Positions 44,372 to 56,195 of a stretch of 64,000 nucleotides of DNA are shown here, piece by piece. A model generated the notes under the pieces. It did not search any database. It had not been told where the DNA came from and saw only the letters and a list, made by a program, of their open reading frames with translations. The DNA comes from Locusta migratoria (Eukaryota; Arthropoda; Insecta; Orthoptera; Acrididae): NCBI GenBank assembly GCA_026315105.1, contig CM048750.1, positions 168,482,549 through 168,546,548 on the forward strand, read 5' to 3'. The stretch's first letter is position 1; the number at the start of each line of letters is the position of its first letter. A program made the translations under genes and the position numbers.

Positions 44372-44407
44372 TAACGTTTCGTCTTCGGCTGCGGAAGACA
44401 TCTTCAG
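44372..44407 (-). ncRNA. Structured GAAA-palindrome motif (hammerhead-like)
   Basis: Minus strand: CTGAAGAT, perfect 6-bp stem GTCTTC/GAAGAC with loop CGCAGCC, then GAAACGTT. An extra U separates CUGAAGA from stem II compared with a canonical hammerhead. No inverted partner is nearby. Confidence 0.4.
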
Positions 44408-44589
44408 AGGTAGAGTGGCGAACTGCAATGAGAACTTGAAGGAGTGCCGTATATATATATAGGCGATTCAGAGGGCACCACAAAACATCACGTGACGTCG
44501 GCTAAGAGGTAGATCAAACTGACACGTTCCACATAATTACGAAATGTCGTATATATGATCTATGGAACAAGTATTAATCTAAGTTAATC

Positions 44590-44960
44590 TAATCTAATAG
44601 TTCTGAGTTCCGCGTTGTCTCCAGATGAGGGAACGAAGATTGTCAGGCTGAGCACAAAATCGAGACTCATCTGTGAACAAAACCCAGCGACCTTCGTTAC
44701 AACCCCAATTCTAATGTTCCTCCGCCAGATTTTTGAGGGCTGAAGGGTGTCGTGGTTATAATGGGACGCACACCATAGGTCTCCACGCGTAGAGGCCACA
44801 TTCCCGAAGGCAATTTCGGACTGTTTGTGTTGACACTGCGCGTCCTGTTGCTGCCTGGATGATGTGTTGAAGCTGCGTTGCATTCAGTCTCCTGTCTCGA
44901 CGGGCTGTTCCGATGGCAGTCCATTCCATAGCTTCGGGTATGTCACGTTGTAGATGCATT
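44590..44960 (-). pseudogene. Tc1-like transposase, N-terminal to first DDE motif
   Basis: Minus-strand pieces RRDRRLNATQLQHIIQAATG, VSTQTVRNCLRECGLYAWRP (helix-turn-helix region) and, after frameshifts, GRWVLFTDESRFCAQPDN (first catalytic Asp in FTDESRF) lie in order. The C-terminus is missing. Confidence 0.88.
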
Positions 44961-45227
44961 GGACTACCTGCTCAGTACAAAACTGGGCCCAACTGCTTGT
45001 GTATTTCGTTTGCTAAACACAGGTCAACACCCAACCCCACTACAGCAACTTTCTGTTATTATAACTATCTCGGTTGCCGTAATGATGTTGTCTCCACTCC
45101 GCAGAACCGACTGAAACGCGCCGAACCATTTTAGTTTATTCTGCCGATGACAATGCTTAAGAAAGTAGATATCTCAACTGTTCCACTAATTGTTATAAGC
45201 AGTGTAAATGACAAGTAGTAGTACCTG

Positions 45228-45440
45228 TGACTTGCGGAGTACGTATGCAGATGTAGATGCAGACGCAGATCCTGGTGAGTGTCAGAGGGAGCCGCAGCAG
45301 CACTGGCTGCCTGTGGACACGAAGCACGTCCTGTGGTCGGCGGTCGAGCGGTGGCGGGACCTTGCGGTCGTGCCATTAGCGCCCAACGCTCTGCTGCATA
45401 CCCTAGGTGCCAGCGCCCTGCTGTGGCGTTAGTGACGTGC
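45228..45440. other. Possible LINE 3' tail then GC-rich patch
   Basis: ACTTGCGGAGTACGTATGCA with a GCAGATGTAGATGCAGACG tail resembles the LINE end at 41.5 kb. From about 45275 the sequence is GC-rich and unassigned. Confidence 0.35.
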
Positions 45441-45657
45441 TCTGAACATCAAAGGCTTGCCGCTAAATAAAGAGAACGGACATCAGGTTTCTGTTGCATT
45501 TCGGCAATGGTTCTTTCAAGCCGTATATGATCGCGAATTCTCCACTTAAAATTCAGTGAAGAGCCAAAGGAATTCATATGCCTGCCGAATATCGTGTATG
45601 GCCCCAGCAAGCACACATAAGGTGACCTCTACGCACGGAAGCACATACTGTCTGTTC

Positions 45658-45848
45658 AAAACGTTCAAATGTCTGTAAATCTATCGGACCAAACTGCGTG
45701 CTCATCAGCCCGTAGCTTACAAACTACTTAAAACTAGGCCAACTAACCTAAGGACAACACACACACCCATGCCCCAGGGAGGACTCGAACCTCCACGGCG
45801 AGCAACCGCGCGCGCTCCGCAGCGTGACGCTTTAGACCGCTAGTCTAG
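45658..45848 (-). repeat. tRNA-derived SINE, subtype with GAGGACTCGAACCTCC
   Basis: A reverse copy with GTTCAAATGTCTGTAAATC tail, CCCATGCCCCAGGGAGGAC junction and a box B variant. The tRNA-like head is rich in CGCGCGC, unlike family A. Confidence 0.85.
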
Positions 45849-46082
45849 TATTTCCATCCAGCAGTTGCGAATACTGAGCCAACCACTCCATAAGTTGGAC
45901 TTGTGAGCCAGCGCATATGAATAGCTAGTTATATAAGTTACAGTCAGTAAATGAACTTCAATCAGTGCTGCAGAAGTATTTTGAAAAATAAAGTCGCAGT
46001 TCCGACTAACAGTATGATTGTTGTCAGTGTAAATTTACGCAAATTGAACTAGAAAAGCTGTATACCACATGCCCAAAGAATG

Positions 46083-46155
46083 TTCAAATGGGTGTGAGTT
46101 CGTATGAGACCTAACTGCTTAGGTCATCGGTCCCTAGACTTACGCGGCCATACTG
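46083..46155 (-). repeat. SINE tail fragment
   Basis: GTTCAAATGGGTGTGAGTTC and TAGGTCATCGGTCCCTAGAC are the tail of the SINE group; the tRNA-related head is absent. Confidence 0.75.
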
Positions 46156-46199
46156 TCTGACCCAGTAAAACCACAACACCATTTAGCCCGCAGAAAATA

Positions 46200-46745
46200 A
46201 GAGGAGAAACATCAGGATTGTCGACGAGTTCTGTTCACAGATTTCAGATTCTGTGTTCAGCCCGAGACTAATCGTTTCCACATCTACCATGGTTGTGGAC
46301 GAATGCTGTGGGCGGGAGTCAGTATTGGCCTGGACGGACCTGTTCGTCTTTCAGAATGGCGCTTTGACTGAGAGGTAGAGAGACGAGATCCTTCTACCTT
46401 CTGTTGTGTCTCCGCTGTTGCCTTTGAATATGGGTTCCTATAGTGGACGATAACGCTCGTCCCTACAGAATTGCACTGGTGGACAACATGTTTCGAGCTG
46501 GGGGAATTGAACAAAAGGAGTGGCCAGCTTATTCACGGGGTTTAAACACGGTTGGGCATGTCTGGGATGCACTTGTCAGACGCATTGCAGCCAGATCAGC
46601 ACCTAACACAGCGTTTGCAGAGCTGGATGCTGCACTCATAGAAGAATAGCGAAATATTTCTCAAGAGCTGATCGATAAACTCATAACGTTCAAGGCACGC
46701 AGGTGTGCAACTGTACTGGCCGTTAGAAGTGATTACACACCATTT
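46200..46745 (+). pseudogene. Tc1-like transposase, C-terminal half
   Basis: DDNARPYRIALVDNMFRAGG, EWPAYSRGLNTVGHVWDALV and FAELDAALIEE are followed by a TAG, then NISQELIDKLITFKARRCAT. These equal the Tc1 motifs QDNARPH, WPA-SPDLNPIEHVWD (here the conserved Asp of SPDLN is altered to G) and the C-terminal IP---I--L--SM-RR. The element lacks its N-terminal half. Confidence 0.9.
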
Positions 46746-47376
46746 TAGAGGACTAAGAACATGACTTTTTACTGTTATGGTAGCCCCATGGTGTCTCTCG
46801 CTAAGAAACCCCCCAGGGACACACTGTTCTGTCGTATGTGCATGGCGAGGACGGGGCCTAGAGCTCATGATGCAGTCTTTCTTCCTTCTTTCCTTCCTGG
46901 ACTGCATTTCCTTTCCATTACTATGAGCACCGCCTCCCCTCCCCGCCGGCGGACTGATAATCTTAGCAATTTGTTCCCCTTATCCCAAATAACCAACCGA
47001 CCAATCTCTAAGCCATTTAATCTTCAACTAAAAAGCTGAACAGTAAAATATCGTACTGTTGTAGACACAAATTACAATTGTAACCATTACCAATATCTGA
47101 ATAAAACATGTTACCATATATAAAGGTACGTCACCTGAGCCCCTAACTAAGTGGTGTTGTTTGCATATACCGCGTAATTTAGGGTCATGGCGTGGTTACC
47201 AGTCATAGGTGAAAAGAGTGTAAATTAATTTTTACGTTCTTCCACCAATATGAAAAAAAGTATATTTGTATCCGAAACCAAATTACTTCATATAAAATTT
47301 ACCATGAAAAATAGTGCTGTGACAAAGTTGCCGCACAACCGCACGCTACGCTCCAGGCAGAGGAATCGCAGTTCTA
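46746..47376. other. No gene recognised
   Basis: Nothing identifiable apart from CT-rich stretches. Confidence 0.4.
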
Positions 47377-47575
47377 AAAGTGTTCAAATGTTTGTCAAGC
47401 TTATGAGACTTAACTGCGGGGTCATCAGTCTCTAAACTTACAAACTACTTATGAACTACCTTACACTAAAGGCGACACAAACATTCATGCCCGAGAGGGG
47501 ATTTGAACCCCCGACCGTACCGGCCGTGCAGACTGTGACTGGCGCACCGCAGACCGCTCGGCCACTGCGGCCGGC
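47377..47575 (-). repeat. tRNA-derived SINE (family A) with TSD
   Basis: AATCGCAGTTCTA (47364-47376) and AATCTCAGTTCTA (47576-47588) flank a full-length reverse copy. Confidence 0.93.
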
Positions 47576-47721
47576 AATCTCAGTTCTACCGCTTATTTAG
47601 AAGTAATAGCAGAAAGCAGGATATATGCACGAATTTAATTCGTTTTTGGAATGTTGGTTAGAATTTGTTTGAATAAATTTAATGACGTGTCAATCAATTT
47701 ATACTTTTCCAAACTATGCTG

Positions 47722-47840
47722 CCGTGAAGCGCCCGAGCGCATTGAGGCGCTATGCTCCGATGTCCGAGGCCGTTCCCCGTCGGCGGTTCGAATCCCCCCT
47801 CGGGCATGGATGTTTGTGCTTACAAAACAGTTGAACATTT
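47722..47840 (+). repeat. tRNA-derived SINE, internally deleted
   Basis: Head and box B (GGTTCGAATCCC) are present, then the sequence jumps from GGATGTTTGTGC to the terminal ACAGTTGAACATTT. Confidence 0.8.
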
Positions 47841-48448
47841 TACAATGTCTCATACAGATCGTAGTTGTAAACCGTGTTTGAAGCTACTGCGATGTTAAAA
47901 TGCACAATCTTCTGTGAGCCGACGTGATACCTATGTTTTAGTTTACTGGAACAGTGTCTTACCTGCAGATTGCTAAGTTCTTATTGGACTATTGAAGGCA
48001 ATTGGTTTTTAATGACTTAATTAGGTGCCTTTTGGCTTTAGTCGTAACTCAAAAATCTTTTCAAACATTTAACTTATTAAACAACTAATTTTTAGTTTAA
48101 TTTTTGAAGGCAGCGAATGTGAAAAAAAAGAAAAGAAAATGAGCGAATGGTTAGAAACGATTGACTTTGACAGCAATAACAACCATGTTCAGTGATCCAT
48201 TCCTCCCTTATTCATAAATCTTTTATTGCATCCTCGTTTATCTTGGTAATGTACTTTCATACCTTGTGCATTGAAAAGGCATTTTATATGAATTTTGAGA
48301 AATATTGCGAGAGAAAAGCACAGACTTGGGATTTTATTCTAATCAACTTTATCACATTCGAAAACGTAGAGTTACTGCGAAGCTATGGAAGTGCATCTGG
48401 CATCCGATAAAACTGGATTGTCCAATAAGAAAAATTTTATATAAATAA

Positions 48449-48508
<60 letters not shown>

Positions 48509-48577
48509 GGTATATCAAACTAATCTGTTATGTAATTATTAATTTTTGATCAAAATCTTTCGATACCTCGTGATATA
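47841..48577. other. No gene recognised; (TA)n microsatellite
   Basis: A TA dinucleotide run occupies about 48455-48505. The rest is AT-rich and unassigned. Confidence 0.55.
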
Positions 48578-49088
48578 CAGGGAGTGAGTACATAACATTT
48601 TGAATAGGAACCCATGTCCGGAAACGTATTGTTTCGTTTCAATTGAGATGTGTAGCTCGTCAACGTCTGATTAGGGACAGAGAAACGTCTCAGATAGACA
48701 TTGAAGAGACAGCAGCTGGGACGGAGAGAGTGTGCCAGAACATGCTTCGTAGGTACAATGTGTGTGTAACGACGTTGGTGGTCGCCACATCGAGCCGCTG
48801 TTGTAATGCATCAGTACGTTGCGGCTTGTGCCTTAGATGCTGAGTTCTTGTTGTTGTCGACTAATGTAAACCACAAGGTGTAAATTGTAATGAAAATTCG
48901 TAAGTAATAAGGGAACGATTCATTATTGTTTTCAAGCGGATTTCAAAACTTGTATTGGGTCGTGCGTAATTACATTCCTCAAGTAGGAGTGGACGAGATA
49001 ATCATCTGAACTGAAACCGTCGTGGAACGGAAACGATGCGTTTCTGGACATGGGTTCTTATTCAAAATGTTACGTACTCACTGCCCTC
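48578..49088. mobile_element. mariner-type MITE with ~60-bp TIRs and TA duplication
   Basis: The left end CAGGGAGTGAGTACATAAC and the inverted right end GAGGGCAGTGAGTACGTAAC extend for about 60 bp (to the GTTTC region near 48640 and 49025). TA occurs at 48576-48577 and 49089-49090. At 511 bp with no transposase similarity it is non-autonomous. Confidence 0.88.
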
Positions 49089-49090
49089 TA

Positions 49091-49889
49091 CAAGTCGTAG
49101 AAGGTTGTAACGGGAATTTCCGACCACCCTGTATGTATTAAAAGTGAAGCGAGCGATATTTCAAAAGAATGACAGCAAAGAACTTCGCCTTCGAGAAGCT
49201 CACGCTGTTGTCGCTTGGAACGAATGCACGTGTACAGTGACGTAGCCAGGATATTCTTAAAGGGGGGCTCCAAATGGTTAAAGAGAAATTTACAAAGGCT
49301 CATGTTTTTCATATATTCTGTCTAAAAACAAACTTAGACTAACATATTGTTTGTATTTTATGAACAGTTGCCGTTTGTAAGACCTTCTTACAAATACTGC
49401 AGTATCTTTTATACAAAATTGAGGAAAACATTTCTTAAAAATTGTTTCAATATACGCCAGCAGAAACTTCAGTTGTTATTCCAAACGATGTCAGATTATC
49501 AGAATGAGAAGTGTTTCTCTCTATTTGAACACTGGCAATGACTCCGTTGCATGTCACCAAGCTCCATGCCTGTCAGCCACGACTGTAGCTTGGTGTTTTG
49601 CAAAATCTGCATTATTTTTTTGCATCAGTATAAATAACTTGCATATTGTTTTAGGAAGCGTAATTCTATAATTTTGTTTCTAAGATTATTGGTTCTTTTA
49701 CTGTTGTTGGCATTGCAACGTATCCATCTTCTAGATAAAATATTACTCTTAAACCTAACTTTAAAAAGTATTACACATACCGCGTGAGGTGCCTTATGAT
49801 AAACTGAAATTTTGCCACTCCAAATAACGACTCCACTTCTGTCAATAGATAAATAAGCTATTATAGTAATACGTATTTACCATAACGCT
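49091..49889. other. No gene recognised
   Basis: AT-rich; nothing identifiable. Confidence 0.4.
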
Positions 49890-50144
49890 AACCGAGCGAG
49901 GTGGCGCAGTGGTAACACACTGGACTCGTATTCGGAAGGATGGTGGTTCAAATCCACCTCCGGCCATCCAGATTTAGGTTTTCCCTGATTTTCCTAAATC
50001 ACTCCAGGCAAATGCCGGGATGGTTCCTTTCAAAGGGCACGGCCGATTTCCTTCCCTCATCCATACCCAAAAATCCGAGCGTTAGCTCCGTCTCTAATGA
50101 CCACGCTGTCGACGGGACGTTAAACCCTCAGATTCCTTCCTTCC
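49890..50144 (+). repeat. tRNA-derived SINE, family B, full length, with TSD
   Basis: The head GAGGTGGCGCAGTGGTAACA (box A) and GTGGTTCAAATCCACC (box B) form a Thr/Val-type tRNA-like part. The unrelated body ends in TCCTTCC-type repeats. CCATAACGCTA (49879-49889) and CCATAACGTTA (50145-50155) form the target duplication. It is the only copy of this family in the window. Confidence 0.92.
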
Positions 50145-50155
50145 ATAACGTTAGT

Positions 50156-51080
50156 GGACACATGAAGGTAGGTTTTACTCTCTTTTCTTGTAATGAACTT
50201 ATAATTGGAAACTTATCTTAACAGCACAAAAGAAATAAACGACAGTGGCAGCATTCTACTGTAGAGCTTAACATAGCAATAATGGAGTAAGGCCAGCCAA
50301 TGGACAACGATTAAAGGAGGACTGGGCAATAGCCGATGCTGTTATCGCAGCATCGATGATTAAAATGTGTAGATGGCTTTGTTGACTGTCGATAGTGCAT
50401 AAACCTTTTTCGGTGTATGATAACAATATCATTCACTTTCACTACCCAGTAGCTAGGTCGTGTCTTATTTCATTTAGTCCCTTCGGGGTTTGAGTCCACT
50501 AACGAGTTGTCCTTAGTTTGAGTAGTATTTTATCGTTTAGGTGATAAAGGAGTCCGGACCCCCGGGACTCCCCCTTTGGCTACGTCTTTGGCATGTACCT
50601 CTATATGCAGGTGCTCCAGTGCAAGCCTGTTGCCCTGATCGTTTTCGGTGGGATTACACCACCTACAGACAGCCCCCACACCATTCTAGACTGCCAGCAG
50701 TCGCCGGCAACAAGTGCCGCTGGCACGTGTCGTGGTCAGGTGACCGGCGCCGCCCCGCCGCCCCTCAGGACATTATGTGGGGGCACGGCGCGGGCATTAG
50801 CGGCCATTAGCTCGCGACTGCCGCCACCAGCCTTTACAGACTGCGCGAGCGGCGGCCTAATGGACCGGGATTACCGGCTGCAGCCCCCACTGTCAACACC
50901 GACCACCGCCTCATGCCGACGTCTGCTGTCGAACGCCCTAAGCGGTACAGGCGAAACAGGCACTCCCTGTCCAGCATCAACAAGCAGGTGTGTACGCCGA
51001 CTGATCTAGTACTAAAAGTAAAATCTACCAATTTCCATTTAGTGTGATAACTTCTTTCTGATGTACACTCATGCTAATAG
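50156..51080. other. Unassigned; GC-rich from about 50690 to 50930
   Basis: Moderate-GC sequence then a CpG-rich block (GGCGCCGCCCCGCCGCCCC near 50747). Long frames are compositional. No domain or repeat recognised. Confidence 0.35.
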
Positions 51081-51208
51081 TTATTAGTGTACCTCACGTA
51101 CCAGTTGTCAATAATAAAATACATGTCAACACGAAATGTTTCGGGACGACATTATCCCATTATCAAGTTCTGTAAAACAAGGAAACGTAGAATAATAAGG
51201 GCACTATA

Positions 51209-52133
51209 CAGGGTGTTACAGAAACGTACAGCTAAACTTTCAGGAAACATTCCTAACATACAAAGAAAGAAAATATGTTAAGTGGACATGTGTCCGGAAA
51301 CGCTTAATTTCCATGTTAGAGCTCATTTTATTACTTCTCTTCAAATCACATTAATCATGTAATGGAAACACACAGCAACAGAAAGTAGCAGCGTGACTTT
51401 AAACACTTTGTTACAGGAAATGTTAAAAATGTTCTCTGTTAGCGAGGAAACATGAATCCACCCTCCGTCTCATGGAATCCCTGATCCGCTGATGCTGCCC
51501 GGGAGAATGGCGTATTGTATCACAGCCGTCCACAATACGAGCAAGAAGAGTCTCTACATTTCGTATCGGGGTTGCGTAACAAGAGCTTTTAAATGCCCCC
51601 ATAAGACGGTTGAGGTCAGGAGAGCGTGGAGGCCGTGGAATTGGTCCGCCTCTACCAATCCCTCGGTCACCGAATCTGTTGTTGAGAAGCGTACCAACAC
51701 GTCGACTGAAATGTGTAGGAGCTCCATCGTGCATGAACCACATGTTGTGACATACTTGTAAAGGCACATGTTCTAGCAGCACAGGTAGAGTATCCCGTAT
51801 GAAATCATGATAACGTGCTCCAGTGAGCGTAGGTGGAAGAACATGAGGCCCAATCAAGATATCACCAACAATTCCTGCCCAAAAGTTCACAGAAAATCTG
51901 TGTTGATGACACGACAAGACACAATTGCGTGCAGATTCTCGTCAGCCAACACATGATGTTTGTGAACATTTACAATTTGATCACGTTGGAATGAAGCCTT
52001 ATCCGTAATACTTAAATGACCTTTAACATGGAAATTAAGCCCTTCCGGACACATGTCCACACAACCTATTTCCTTTCTTTGAGTGTGAGGAATGTTTCCT
52101 GAAAGTTTGGCCGTACCTTTTTGTAACACCCTG
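51209..52133 (-). mobile_element. mariner-type element with ~100-bp TIRs and TA duplication
   Basis: Left CAGGGTGTTACAGAAACGTA and the inverted right end CAGGGTGTTACAAAAAGG are TIRs extending about 100 bp. TA flanks at 51207-51208 and 52134-52135. The interior is a shortened minus-strand transposase gene. Confidence 0.92.
51423..52010 (-). pseudogene. mariner-like (IS630-type DDE) transposase, truncated, one frameshift
   Basis: The longest frame (51423-51917) begins at a His/Gln-rich QHRFSVNFWAGIVGDILIGP block and continues with VLPPTLTGARYHDF, MHDGAPTHFSRRVGTLL (second catalytic Asp) and PPRSPDLN (third acid region). After SPDLN a short deletion removes the usual P-DFFLWG residues and joins to MGAFKSSCYATPIRNVETLL. 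Upstream, in another frame (51890-52010), ASFQRDQIVNVHKHHVLADE matches the preceding conserved block. The helix-turn-helix N-terminus is missing, so it is not functional. Confidence 0.88.
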
Positions 52134-53277
52134 TATACAAACGACTGTACAACAAATATTCCAATGAAACTAACCTCCTACCTACCATGAAACTTATCTG
52201 CTGCTAGGAAGCATCGTTAAACACAATAGCTGTGTATGTACATTGTCAAAAATAAATAAAGCTTTGCGCAGTACCACATGTTCTCCCATGGCAGCAAGTA
52301 GTGCACTAACGGACAGCTGATACAACTTCAAAGATGCTTAACCACAGTCATTGGTGGGCAAAGATATTCTAGTCAAGATACCTACCATTTATTCATAAAA
52401 TCAGTCAAAAATTAAAGGTTTTCTAACGGAACTATATTCTAAATCATGCTCTATGAGGACAAAGGTTGGCTATTATCAAATCAGGAAAAAATTTAAATCC
52501 TTTTTTCGTTTAGAGAGGATTCCAGCAGCATGTTCAACGAAAAGACAGAACTATCTAAAAATCATTACTGGGTACATTTTAGCAACCTCCTATTTGAGAA
52601 ACACTGATGTGTGTGCATGTACTATATATCGACTTCTCCCTTTTTAATTTCATTGAAAAATGTAGAGCGTAGTTCCGTTACAAAACCTTTAATTTTTGAG
52701 TGATTTTATGAATAAATTGTAGGTATCTTGACTAGAATATCTTTGGCCACCAATGACAATGGTTAAGCATATGGACATCCTTTGAAGTTGGATCAGCTGT
52801 CCGTTAGTGCACTACTTGCTGCCATCGGAGAACATGTGTTATTGCGCAATGCTTTAATTATTTTTGACAATCTACATACAGAGATATTGTGTTTAACGAT
52901 GCTTCCTAGCAGCAGATAAGTTTTATAGTGGCTAGGAGGTTAGTTTCATTGGGATATTTGTGGTACAGTCGTTTGTATACAGTGCCCTTGTTTTACAGAA
53001 CTTGATAATGGGATAATGTCGTCCCGAAACATGTCGTGTTGACATATATTTTATTATTGACAACTGGTGCGTGAGGTACACTAATAAATGTGAAACAGTT
53101 GTGTGATGGCGTCTAAACAGATGATTCATGCTCATAGATTAAAGATAATGCTGATGCATGGTGAAACGACGCTCTGGTGGACGGTTTGTGGGTTTAAATC
53201 ACCTCGGGGTATGATCATGTGGTACATTTGACCTGTTGTCGTCGCATGGTGGCGCTGGCGCCAGCCCACATACACAT

Positions 53278-55046
53278 GTTGTTGTTGTTGTGGTCTTCAG
53301 TCCGCAGATTGGTTTGATGCAGGTCTCCATGCTGCCCTGACCTGTAGAAGCCTCTTCACCTGAGAATAAGTTCGGCAACATACATCATTTTGAATCTACT
53401 TACTGTATTCGTCCCTCGATCTCCCTCTATGATTTTTACCCCACACACCTCCTTCTAATGCTAAGTTGACAATTCCTTGATGTCTCAGAATGTGTCCAAC
53501 GAATCTATCCCTTCTCTTAGTCAGGATATGCCAGAAACTTCTTTTTACCCCAATTCTGTTAAGCACGTCCTAATTAGTCACGTGATCTACCAATCTCTTT
53601 TTCCTCATTCGTCTGTAGCACCACATTTCAAAAGCTTTTATCATGTTTTTGTTTGAATTCCTTATCGTCCACGTTTCACTCCCATACAATGCTACACTCC
53701 AGACATATGCTTTCAGAAAGGACTTCGTAACGTTTAAATTAATATTCGATCTTAGCAAGTTTCGCTTCTTAACAAACGCTTTTCTTCCCATAGCCATTCT
53801 CCATTTTATATCTTCTTTACTTTCGGCCATCGGAAGTTATCTTGCTACCCAAATAACAAAACTGATCTACTGCTTTTATAGTCTCATTACCTAATCTAAT
53901 TCCTTCAGCATCGCTTGATTTTCTAACATAACACTCCATTACCTTGGTTTTATTCTTGTTAATGTTCATCTTATATCTTCCTTTCAAGACACTGTCTATT
54001 CCATTCAATTGCTCTTCCAGATCCTTTGCAGTCTCTGACAAAATTACTATGTCATCGGCAAACCGCAAAGTTTTCATTTGTTCTCCCTGAACTTTAATTC
54101 CTTCTCCAAATATCTCCTTGAATTCCTTCACTGCTTGCTCATTATACAGATTAAACAACACTGGGGAAAGACTACAACCCTGTCTTACTCCCTTCCCAAC
54201 CTCTGCGGCCCTTTCTTGCTCTTCGACTCTAATAACTACTGTCTGGGTTTTGTATAGGTTGAATATAACTCTTCGATATCCTCATCATCGGCCATGCTAG
54301 TTGGCATATAAACTTGTACTACTATTTTCTTCGCTGCTGGTTTTGTGTCTATCTTTGCTACGATAATGCGTTCACTATGATGTTCATAGCAACTGACCCG
54401 CATTCCTATTTTGTTATTCATTATCAGACCTACTACTGCCTTACCACCGACTGAATTTATATGTATGACCCTGTACTCATCTGACCAGAAGTCATCCTGT
54501 CACCAAACTTCACTAATCCCTACTATATCTAACTTCAACATATCCATTTCTCTTTCCAAATTCTTTAACTTACTTACACGATTAAGAGTCAGAACATTCC
54601 ACTCTCCGACCCGTAGAATGCCTGTTTTGTTTTTCTGGATGAAGACATCTTCCTAAGTAGTCCCCGCCCGGAGATCCGAATGGGGGGACAATCATACCTC
54701 CGGAATATTTTACCCAAGAAGACGCCATCACCATATATTCATACAGTAGAGCTGCATGTCCTCGAGAAAATTAACGACTGTAGTTTCCCCTTGCTTTCAG
54801 TCGTTCGCAGTAACTTCATGGCAAATCCATGTTATTTGACGTTACAAGGCCGGCTCAGTCAATCATCCAGACTGTTGCCCCTGTAACTACTGAAAAGGAT
54901 GGTGCCTCTCTTCAGGAACCACACGTTTGTCTGGCCTCTCCACAGATACCCCTCCGCTGTGGTTGCACCTACGGTACGGCCATCTGCTTCGTTGAGACAC
55001 GCAAGCCACCCCACCTCGGCAATGTCTGTAGTTCACGTATCATACT
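53278..55046 (-). mobile_element. RTE-type LINE, internally deleted, minus strand
   Basis: The 3' end is a CAACAACAACAAC tail (53278-53291). Reading upstream: the post-RT block VWSVALYGSETWTIRNSN and FEMWCYRRMRKKRLVDHVTN (53570-53700), LGNETIKAVDQFCYLGSKIT (about 53855-53915), RT core MKTLRFADDIVILSETAKD with the catalytic ADD (about 54030-54090), and VRQGCSLSPVLFNLYNE. Upstream of about 54236 the sequence jumps to the endonuclease: RIIVAKIDTKPAAK, VVQVYMPTSMADDED, VGEWNVLTLNR and DIVGISEVW (to about 54600). A further 450 bp reaches the 5' end shared with the copy at 20099. The RT N-terminus is deleted. Confidence 0.9.
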
Positions 55047-55074
55047 GATACGAGGGGAAGAATACTAGGCCAAT

Positions 55075-56195
55075 TAGTTTGGTCAAACACAGAATGTAGT
55101 AGAACGAGCCTTCCGTGTTCCATAAAGTGTGATCTCAAGATTATGGCAACGATTCCATCAGACAGGAAACGTGTTCAGGCGCTACTTTATGAGACGTCCA
55201 CAGTGTAAAAGACTACAAGAAGACAGATATCTCACCGTCAGTGACTGCAGACGGCCACGGAGTGCTTCAGGTAGCCTTTCTTGTGACCTTGCCGCAGCCA
55301 CGGAAACAGTTGTCTCCAGACACGGTCTACAGACGACCTAAGACCTGGAAGGTGCATTCCACTCATTCCACTGTCCCCTGGTCACAGGAGAGCCCCTAAA
55401 GCCTGGTGTACATGGTCATTGGAACAGTGGTCGCGTGTTATGTTCACGGACGAGTCAAGATATAACCTGAACAGTGATTCTCACTGGGTTATCATTTGCC
55501 GTGAACCAGGAGCCAGATACAAACCGCATAATGTCCTTGAAAGGAACCTATAAGGTTGGAGTTAGTTGGTGTGTGCTGGGATTATGAATGAGGGACGTAC
55601 ACTCCTTCACCTCTTTGACAGAGGAACTGTAACATGTCAGGTGTATCGGGACGTAATTTTGCACCAGTATGACCGCATTTTCAGGGGTATGGTGGGTCGC
55701 ACCTTCCTCCAGATGGCCCTACCGAGCTGCCATTGTGCAGGAGTACCTCGAAACAGAAGATCTCAGGTGAATGGAGTGGCCTGCCTGTTCCCCAGACCTA
55801 AACCCTATCGAGCACGTCTGCGATGCTATCGGTCGACTATCGTTGCACGTCTACAAACCTCTAGGACACTTCAGGAGCTCCGACCGGCACTGTTTCAACA
55901 ATGGAAGGCTATACCCCAGCAGCTGCTCGACCACCTAATCCAGCGTATGCCAACCCGTTGTGCGGCCTGTGTAGGTGTGCATGGTGATCATATCCCATGT
56001 TGTCGTCGGGGTACATGCGCAGGAAACGGTGGATTTTTGTAGTACATGTGTTGCTGTTTCCACAACTTATCACAGTGGACTTACAGATCGGTGTATGTGT
56101 ATTCCCTGTGAGCCTATGCTGTTAGCGCCAGTTTTTTGTAGTCCCAAATTGCGTGGCGCGACAATCTGCAATTATCCTTAATTTATGAGCATGAG
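55075..56195 (+). pseudogene. Tc1-like transposase, nearly full length, frameshifted
   Basis: Ordered pieces: SVISRLWQRFHQTGNVFRR (helix-turn-helix end, about 55125-55185), RYLTVSDCRRPRSAS, ATETVVSRHGLQTT (about 55290-55340), an altered MFTDESRYNLNSDSH block (55442-55485, first Asp), YKVGVSWCVLGL-type region, a 55610-55700 stretch, EWPACSPDLNPIEHVCDAIG (about 55770-55830, third acid), and FQQWKAIPQQLLDHLIQRMP (55890-55950). At least four frame changes and several stops occur. The second Asp motif (QDNARPH) is poorly preserved. Confidence 0.88.

Larger units (their letters stand above)
51081..53100. mobile_element. Foldback element with hammerhead-like motif, mariner in one arm
   Basis: The left arm (51081-51208 plus 52136-52456) is the inverted copy of the right arm (about 52650-53095), with a loop of about 190 bp. 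The right arm plus strand holds CTTGATAAT, stem GGGA...TCCC, GAAA and ACATGT followed by C (53001-53035). The left arm's motif (51130-51166, minus) reads ACATTT. A mariner element (51209-52133) interrupts only the left arm. Confidence 0.88.

Noticed and set aside
50593..51009. 138-codon frame in the GC-rich block
   Set aside because: Low-complexity composition, overlapping frames on both strands, no domain, no splice support.
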